Below, one piece after another: positions 59,165 to 64,000 of a stretch of 64,000 nt of DNA. Origin of the DNA: Bacillota bacterium (lineage in GTDB: Bacteria > Bacillota > Clostridia > Lachnospirales > Lachnospiraceae); assembly GCA_023443225.1 (NCBI GenBank), contig JAEZVF010000075.1, positions 62,001-126,000 on the forward strand. Reading direction: 5' to 3'. The notes below the pieces were generated by a model, which saw nothing but the letters and a program-made list of their open reading frames with translations, had not been told where the DNA came from and made no database searches. Numbering within the stretch: position 1 is the first letter of the stretch; the number at the start of each line of letters is the position of its first letter. Made by a program: the position numbers and the translations under genes.

Positions 59165-60778
59165 ATGAAAAGAGTTTTAAAAGTTTTTATTCCAACATTG
59201 TTGATTGGTATTGTTGCTTTCTTATATTATTATGTCGCTCTTCCACCAATCAATATTCATTCCCCAGGTTTTTGGTTCTTTATTTTAGGCGCACTCATAA
59301 TTATATCTATCATCATTGCCCTAGTTACTGTAAACAAAAAAGATATGAATTATAAAGGCCCAGGTCCTTTATTTAAGAATAATTTATTTAAAATATCAAT
59401 TTGTGTTACCGGTATTTTCTTTCTTATATATATAATAGGAAGTATTCTATCATCTCCTATTATAAATGCTGATAAATATCAGAAATTATTGTCGATTTCA
59501 GAGCGAGATTTTGCAACTGATATTAAGGAAATATCCTATAAAGATATACCGATTCTTGATAAAGATTCAGCAATCTTACTTGGTTCCAGAAAAATGGGAA
59601 GCATCGTTGAATATGTATCACAATTCGAGGTAGGTGAGAATTACACACAGATAAACTATCAGGGCACACCAGTTAGAGTTACTCCATTAAAATATGGCGG
59701 AGTTATAAAATGGCTGACGAATCGTTCAAAAGGCATCCCTGCATATATGAAAATTGATATGACTTCTCAGGAAGTAGAATTAGTAAAATTACCAGAAGGA
59801 ATACGGTATTCTGAATCCGAACATTTTGGGAGAAATATTTATCGCTACCTTCGTTTTAATTATCCAACCTATATCTTTGATACGATAAATTTTGAAATCA
59901 ATGAAGAAGGTGTTCCTTATTGGATTTGTCCAGTTAAGAACTATTCTATCGGGTTATTTGGTGGTCAGACCGTAGGCCGCACCGTACTTGTAAATGCAAT
60001 AACCGGTGAACTTAATGATTTTGCTATGGAAGATGTTCCAAAATGGGTAGACCGTGTTTATTCAGCTGAATTACTGATTTCACTATATGATTATTATGGT
60101 ACTCTAAAGCATGGTTACTGGAATTCAGTATTTGGACAGAAAGATGCCTTACAAACAACCGATGGATATAATTATATTGCTCTCGAGGACGACGTATGGG
60201 TATATACCGGTGTTACTTCAGTTGGTGCAGATGAATCCAATGTTGGTTTTGTTTTAATGAACCAACGAACTGCAGAAACTCGATATTACTCAATCTCTGG
60301 TGCAGAAGAATATTCAGCAATGGCATCTGCCGAAGGACAGGTACAGCATCTGGGATATACCGCTACTTTCCCATTGCTACTAAATACAGGCGGCGAACCT
60401 ACGTACTTTATAGCGTTAAAGGATGAAGCCGGATTGGTAAAGAAATATGCGATGGTAAATATAGCCCAATACCAAATTGTAGCAATTGGAGATACTGTAA
60501 ATCAATGTGAGAAGATTTACTTAGAATTAATGAAATCAAGCGGTATCAGCATTGCCGACACTTCTAAATTACCAAAAGTAACTGGAACAATCGCAAAAAT
60601 TGCAGAAGGTGTTGTTGATGGGAATTCCCACTACTATATCTTGTTAAATAACAACGACCAAATATTTGATGTTATCGTAAATGATTTTATCCAAATCATT
60701 AAGTATAATGTTGGTGATACCGTAACCTTTACCTATTCAGAAGGCAGCAAAGCCAATACAGTACTAGATGTTGAATAA
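59165..60778 (+). CDS. Membrane-anchored extracellular protein of unknown function
   Basis: 537 residues. Three membrane segments in the first ~105 residues (~5-23, ~33-54, ~73-95), then a ~430-residue extracytoplasmic part. It contains PepSY-like repeats (TRSKGIPAYMKIDMTSQEVEL; VNAITGELNDFAMEDVPKWVDRVY) and a C-terminal beta-rich region (VTGTIAKIAEGVVDGNSHYYILLNN). No catalytic motif recognised. Single gene on the plus strand with its own promoter and terminator, opposite to its neighbours. Not recognised as a named family. Confidence 0.7.
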   Translation: MKRVLKVFIPTLLIGIVAFLYYYVALPPINIHSPGFWFFILGALIIISIIIALVTVNKKDMNYKGPGPLFKNNLFKISICVTGIFFLIYIIGSILSSPIINADKYQKLLSISERDFATDIKEISYKDIPILDKDSAILLGSRKMGSIVEYVSQFEVGENYTQINYQGTPVRVTPLKYGGVIKWLTNRSKGIPAYMKIDMTSQEVELVKLPEGIRYSESEHFGRNIYRYLRFNYPTYIFDTINFEINEEGVPYWICPVKNYSIGLFGGQTVGRTVLVNAITGELNDFAMEDVPKWVDRVYSAELLISLYDYYGTLKHGYWNSVFGQKDALQTTDGYNYIALEDDVWVYTGVTSVGADESNVGFVLMNQRTAETRYYSISGAEEYSAMASAEGQVQHLGYTATFPLLLNTGGEPTYFIALKDEAGLVKKYAMVNIAQYQIVAIGDTVNQCEKIYLELMKSSGISIADTSKLPKVTGTIAKIAEGVVDGNSHYYILLNNNDQIFDVIVNDFIQIIKYNVGDTVTFTYSEGSKANTVLDVE

Positions 60779-60780
60779 CA

Positions 60781-60820
60781 ATATGCCTCTCAGACCGAAC
60801 CCACTGAGAGGCATATTTTT
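60781..60820 (+). terminator. Shared terminator of the 537-residue gene and the convergent 208-residue gene
   Basis: ATATGCCTCTCAG (60781-60793) pairs perfectly with CTGAGAGGCATAT (60804-60816), followed by TTTTC on the plus strand. The convergent neighbour ends at 60825, so it may serve both directions. Confidence 0.88.
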
Positions 60821-60824
60821 CTTG

Positions 60825-61451
60825 CTATATCTTTTTCGTTTTTTCAAAGTATGTTTTTCTGTGTAATAGCTTTTTGAATAATCTTTGATATCTTTTATCG
60901 GCTTTTTTATAGTTTCCTGCAAAAGATGACATGACAAACCGCTGAATACATTTTATATCTCTTTTTTTATCCAGGCTGCGAAGCCCTAAGTCAAGATTCT
61001 TCCGAATTCTTATCATTGCTTTACTATGGTCTATGGTTGTAATTAATTTACCCTCCCGAAAGACTAATTCTTTTACGAATTTATAACTAAAGCATGGAAC
61101 ATCACTGTTATCAGTGTATTTTTTTACAAGCTGTGTTGCAATAATCATAGAGCCTGTATATTCGACTGCTTCCATGATATCATTGTATTGTACAGCATCT
61201 CTCCCCTGCTCTAAGCTATATGGTTCTGGGCATATTCCATTAATTTCAGGATATCCTCTATCGGAAGAGATGATCAAGTTATTCAGATATAATTGATAAT
61301 TATCCAAATAAAACTGACTTATATAAGCAAATTCCTTATCATCTGACCAAGTCGGTGATATATGAAAAAACTCAGGTTGAAAAATCTCATGCTCGCTATA
61401 TAATATTTCATAAGATAAATCTGAAATGATTATCGTATCCCTTATATTCAA
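60825..61451 (-). CDS. Uncharacterised 208-residue protein
   Basis: No recognised domain, signal peptide or membrane segment. The N-terminal half is beta-rich with aromatic residues (FFHISPTWSDDKEFAYISQFYLDNYQLYLNNLIIS); the C-terminal third is strongly basic (NYKKADKRYQRLFKKLLHRKTYFEKTKKI), which could bind nucleic acid or membrane. Start ATG is preceded by AAAGATTTTAATTACAACTTTG without a good ribosome site. Stands between convergent terminator and folD. Confidence 0.5.
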   Translation of the reverse strand: MNIRDTIIISDLSYEILYSEHEIFQPEFFHISPTWSDDKEFAYISQFYLDNYQLYLNNLIISSDRGYPEINGICPEPYSLEQGRDAVQYNDIMEAVEYTGSMIIATQLVKKYTDNSDVPCFSYKFVKELVFREGKLITTIDHSKAMIRIRKNLDLGLRSLDKKRDIKCIQRFVMSSFAGNYKKADKRYQRLFKKLLHRKTYFEKTKKI

Positions 61452-61509
61452 AGTTGTAATTAAAATCTTTTATTCCCCCACTCTTTTTTATCATTCGATC
61501 ATTGCTTTG

Positions 61510-62349
61510 TTATGCTTCTATACTTTCCACGCAGTTATTCATTAGCATTGCAATGGTCATGGGTCCTACACCACCGGGTACTGGTGTAATTGCACTAACA
61601 TGATTTACTACATCATCATAATCAACATCTCCACATAATTTGTTGTTTTCATTGCGATGAATTCCCACGTCAATGATTACAGCACCCTCTTTTACGTATT
61701 CTTTAGTTATAAATTTAGGCTTACCGATAGCTACTACTAAAATATCTGCACGTTTTGTCACTTCCATCAAATTCTTAGTTCTGGAATGGCATATGGTAAC
61801 TGTTCCATTCTCTCGTAACAAAAGCAGGGCCATAGGTTTTCCTACAATATTACTTCTTCCTACGATTACACATTCTTTACCAGCAATCTCTATATTAGAA
61901 CGTTTTAATAATTGGATAATCCCAGCAGGTGTACAAGAAAGAAAACCTTTCTGTCCGATACTTAATGCTCCAACACTTTGCGGATGAAAACCATCCACAT
62001 CCTTAAGAGGTGAAATTGTCTGAATGACCAGGTCTTCATCAATATGTTTTGGTAATGGTAATTGTACTAATATTCCATTCACATCAGGTCTTTCATTTAG
62101 AGTTTTAACCAGATTAAGTAATTCTACTTCTGTAGTCTCTTCTGGTAACTCATATGCTAATGATTTGATACCGATATATTCACATGCTTTTTTCTTATTA
62201 CCAACATAAACGGAAGATGCCGGATCATTTCCTACCTGAATTACCGCTAGTGTAATTTCTTTTCCTTCTTTATTTAGAACAGATACCTTTTCCTTTAATT
62301 CGTCCTTAATTTCACTTGAAATCTTTTTACCATCAATAAGTAATGCCAT
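61510..62349 (-). CDS. folD: Methylenetetrahydrofolate dehydrogenase/cyclohydrolase
   Basis: 279 residues. VGNDPASSVYVGNKKKACEYIG with the catalytic Lys, ILVQLPLPKHID, SPLKDVDGFHPQ, CTPAGIIQLL, IVGRSNIVGKPMALLLL and PVPGGVGPMTIAML. Bifunctional C1-folate enzyme. Monocistronic; AGGAGAAAC precedes ATG. Confidence 0.97.
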   Translation of the reverse strand: MALLIDGKKISSEIKDELKEKVSVLNKEGKEITLAVIQVGNDPASSVYVGNKKKACEYIGIKSLAYELPEETTEVELLNLVKTLNERPDVNGILVQLPLPKHIDEDLVIQTISPLKDVDGFHPQSVGALSIGQKGFLSCTPAGIIQLLKRSNIEIAGKECVIVGRSNIVGKPMALLLLRENGTVTICHSRTKNLMEVTKRADILVVAIGKPKFITKEYVKEGAVIIDVGIHRNENNKLCGDVDYDDVVNHVSAITPVPGGVGPMTIAMLMNNCVESIEA

Positions 62350-62465
62350 ATGTTTCTCCTATCTTTATTTCATAATAAATGTTTTTTTATGGATAGCAAA
62401 TAACTGTATAATCTTTACTTATTCTAATACATATTTGATTTTATCTCAAGTGTTATTTGTCATGT

Positions 62466-62914
62466 CAAAAACAAATTGAGCCTGTAGAATGTAGAGTGAC
62501 ACCTTAATCCAAAGTCATTGGTACTTACAAGGGTATTGTCATAAAAGAAATGATTTTCGCTTATTCAGACTATCTCGCACATCAAATCTTCAAATGCAAG
62601 AAGAATTTTTTACGCCACGAGATTATCAAAAACCGCAGTTGGATTTTACTGATATTTTGGCAACAATGCAAACAATAATCAAAATTCGTATTCACAAATC
62701 TGTCATGGACAGGGTACTTGATTATTGCACTTATGAACACTTTACGCCAGATGGTGATGAGCAATACATTGTTAGTTTTCCATTCATAGAGAACGAATAC
62801 AACTACAATATTCTTTTCAGTTTTGGGGATAAATGCGAGTGTTTAGAACCGTTACACATCCGTGCAGAAATGAAGCGTAGAATACATGATATAGCCACCA
62901 TATACGAAAGTTAA
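62466..62914 (+). pseudogene. Remnant of a WYL-domain (YafY-like) transcriptional regulator
   Basis: Only the C-terminal WYL part survives. QKQIEPVECRVTP (from 62466) runs into a stop and frameshift, then SHWYLQGYCHKRNDFRLFRL (from ~62513, with the WYL triad) continues in frame into an intact stretch with FTPDGDEQYIVSFPF and LFSFGDKCECLEPLHIRAEM to a stop at 62914. The N-terminal HTH is missing. An apparent ATG at 62594 would give 106 residues but begins inside the domain. Such regulators bind ligands through the WYL fold. Confidence 0.85.
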
Positions 62915-62952
62915 TACATAAGGTAAGACGAAAAAGCCAACATGACTTTGGA

Positions 62953-63003
62953 CAAAAAAATAGCGGCGTACTATCTTCCCATGTGGGAATTCGTAACGCC
63001 GCT
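62953..63003 (-). terminator. Terminator of the aconitase-family gene
   Basis: AGCGGCGT (62962-62969) pairs with ACGCCGCT (62996-63003), with an inner TTCCCA-TG-TGGGAA hairpin. On the minus strand it is followed by ATTTTTTTG. GC-rich and strong. Confidence 0.9.
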
Positions 63004-63050
63004 GATCAAAGCCTGTTCTTTAAATATTTGAATGTAAAACTTTATATTGA

Positions 63051-63998
63051 TTATTTCTTATCATTATAATAATTAATGAGGCATCCTTTTTGAATTATAT
63101 CTCTTTCATCATCCGTTAGCTCGCCTAGTTTTAAGGTAAACTCTTTCATATCCTTACCAACAACATACGCTTTGATTTCGGATTTTTTCTGTACTACTGC
63201 GTCTTTTACATCTTTTATAAAGATGTAATCCCCATTCTCAAATGGCAATTCCTCTGAAAGTAAGAATGGAAGCATACCCCAGTTAATCAAATTAGAACGA
63301 TATCTCTTCGTAGCGTATTCTTTTGCGATATTTGCTAATCCACCAAGTACCTTTTGACAACTTGCTGCTTGCTCTCTTGCCGAACCATCTCCCGGTTTCA
63401 CAGCATAAATTACACTTCCAATTTCTGTTGCTGTTGCATCTACCGTAAATTTCTCATTAATTTTATCAAATACAGCCTTTACTTCAGGATTCGCTGCAAA
63501 AATATCTTCTCCTGCAATTCTTGCCTTTTCTGCTTTTTGTATTTCTTTCGCACGACCCACATAAGCAGGGTCTTTTCTGGATAAGGTAAATTCCGCAAGA
63601 CCAAGTGGATTAGAGCGATAAGAGGATGTCTCTCCGGAAGGAATTAACTCATCCGTTGTCGTAACCGGATCCATTATTACGGAAACTACTTTTAAAACCA
63701 TATCATTGGTCAGATTCGACATTTTTGGCCAGTCAACAATACCTGGACCGAATTTAATATCTACATTTGGATCTGCTTTTCCAATTCCATTGTATACACG
63801 GTTATCATAAATCTTACTGTCAAAGAAATATTTTGGTTTAGTATAATCTACATCTATATGTTCAGCAGAAGTAAGATACCCTTTATTTGCGGCTGTGGCT
63901 GCAATAGAACGAGCATCCATTAATGCTACAGAAGCAACCTGTCCACTTGTAATTTTAGAACCTTCCCTATTTGGGAAATTTCTTGTAGTATGACGGAT
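63051..63998 (-). CDS. Aconitase-family hydratase, C-terminal part (truncated by the window edge)
   Basis: The frame is open to the right edge, so the N terminus is outside. Just inside, TTRNFPNREGSKITSGQVA (63998 downwards, encoded before 63920) is the conserved aconitase segment before the swivel domain, followed by VASVALMDARSIAATAANKGYL. The C-terminal domain has SNPLGLAEFTLSRKDPAYVGRAKE and the substrate-loop region KRYRSNLINWGMLPF. The missing part should hold the cluster cysteines. Could be aconitate hydratase or a broader hydratase. Confidence 0.85.
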   Translation of the reverse strand: MRHTTRNFPNREGSKITSGQVASVALMDARSIAATAANKGYLTSAEHIDVDYTKPKYFFDSKIYDNRVYNGIGKADPNVDIKFGPGIVDWPKMSNLTNDMVLKVVSVIMDPVTTTDELIPSGETSSYRSNPLGLAEFTLSRKDPAYVGRAKEIQKAEKARIAGEDIFAANPEVKAVFDKINEKFTVDATATEIGSVIYAVKPGDGSAREQAASCQKVLGGLANIAKEYATKRYRSNLINWGMLPFLLSEELPFENGDYIFIKDVKDAVVQKKSEIKAYVVGKDMKEFTLKLGELTDDERDIIQKGCLINYYNDKK

Positions 63999-64000
63999 AC

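Noticed and set aside
62594..62914. Intact 106-residue small protein
   Set aside because: The frame continues upstream into WYL-domain sequence including the WYL motif, so it is the tail of a broken regulator.

Overview
The window looks like the chromosome of a low-GC Gram-positive anaerobe of class Clostridia, most likely a plant-polysaccharide-degrading Lachnospiraceae close to Lachnoclostridium (Clostridium) phytofermentans. This is inferred from gene content and order: ylxM-ffh-rpsP-khpA-rimM-trmD-rplS-lepB-rbgA-rnhB, cmk-ispH-rpsA, plsX-acpP-rnc-smc-ftsY, a biotin-dependent carboxyltransferase cluster with an OadG subunit, and YesM/YesN-controlled sugar uptake. Strong AGGAGG ribosome sites and TTGACA/TATAAT promoters fit. 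Nearly all genes are on the minus strand; clear plus-strand features are a partial prs at the left edge, one membrane-anchored protein near 59-61 kb and a broken WYL regulator near 62.5 kb.

Layout in window order (minus-strand transcription runs right to left). 0-9 kb: end of prs converging on pgeF, then the translation and secretion cluster from ylxM-ffh to rnhB/flhB-like/yraN/pgeF. 9-11 kb: an autoregulated-looking TetR/radical-SAM operon. 10.9-14.25 kb: an AT-rich accessory patch with a HEAT-like protein, a broken GNAT gene, unrecognised coding remnants, and a compact three-gene operon (GHKL ATPase, STAS-like DUF4325, membrane-anchored protein) that reads as an undescribed partner-switch-like module. 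14-20 kb: GNAT, TrmH-type methyltransferase and the carboxyltransferase operon (mmdA-like, oadG, biotin carrier, oadA-like). 20-22 kb: recA with a SOS box, and recX. 22-29 kb: PhzF, an OmpR-type two-component pair and a VTC/DUF4956/CotH operon preceded by an 11-bp-phased direct repeat. 29-41 kb: a carbohydrate locus with YesN/YesM regulators, an LplABC-type importer, a small lipoprotein and a 1040-residue GH94-like phosphorylase; two promoters here share a 16-bp box at nearly identical spacing. 41-58 kb: CPBP-like membrane protein, flavodoxin, threonine dehydratase, then housekeeping clusters (ftsY-smc-rnc, acpP-plsX, cheR, rpsA-like/ispH/cmk, HI0933-family oxidoreductase, GerMN-like lipoprotein, cinA, pgsA, rimO). 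59-64 kb: two uncharacterised proteins, folD, the WYL remnant and a partial aconitase-family hydratase.

No rRNA, tRNA, CRISPR array, insertion sequence or prophage was recognised. The strongest leads are the ATPase/STAS/membrane module, the shared regulatory box of the sugar locus, the direct repeat ahead of the VTC operon, the operator pair of the TetR/radical-SAM operon, the palindrome across the ylxM-ffh start, and the structured RNA region between cheR and plsX. All promoter, hairpin and repeat calls come from reading the sequence by eye; no searches or folding programs were run.
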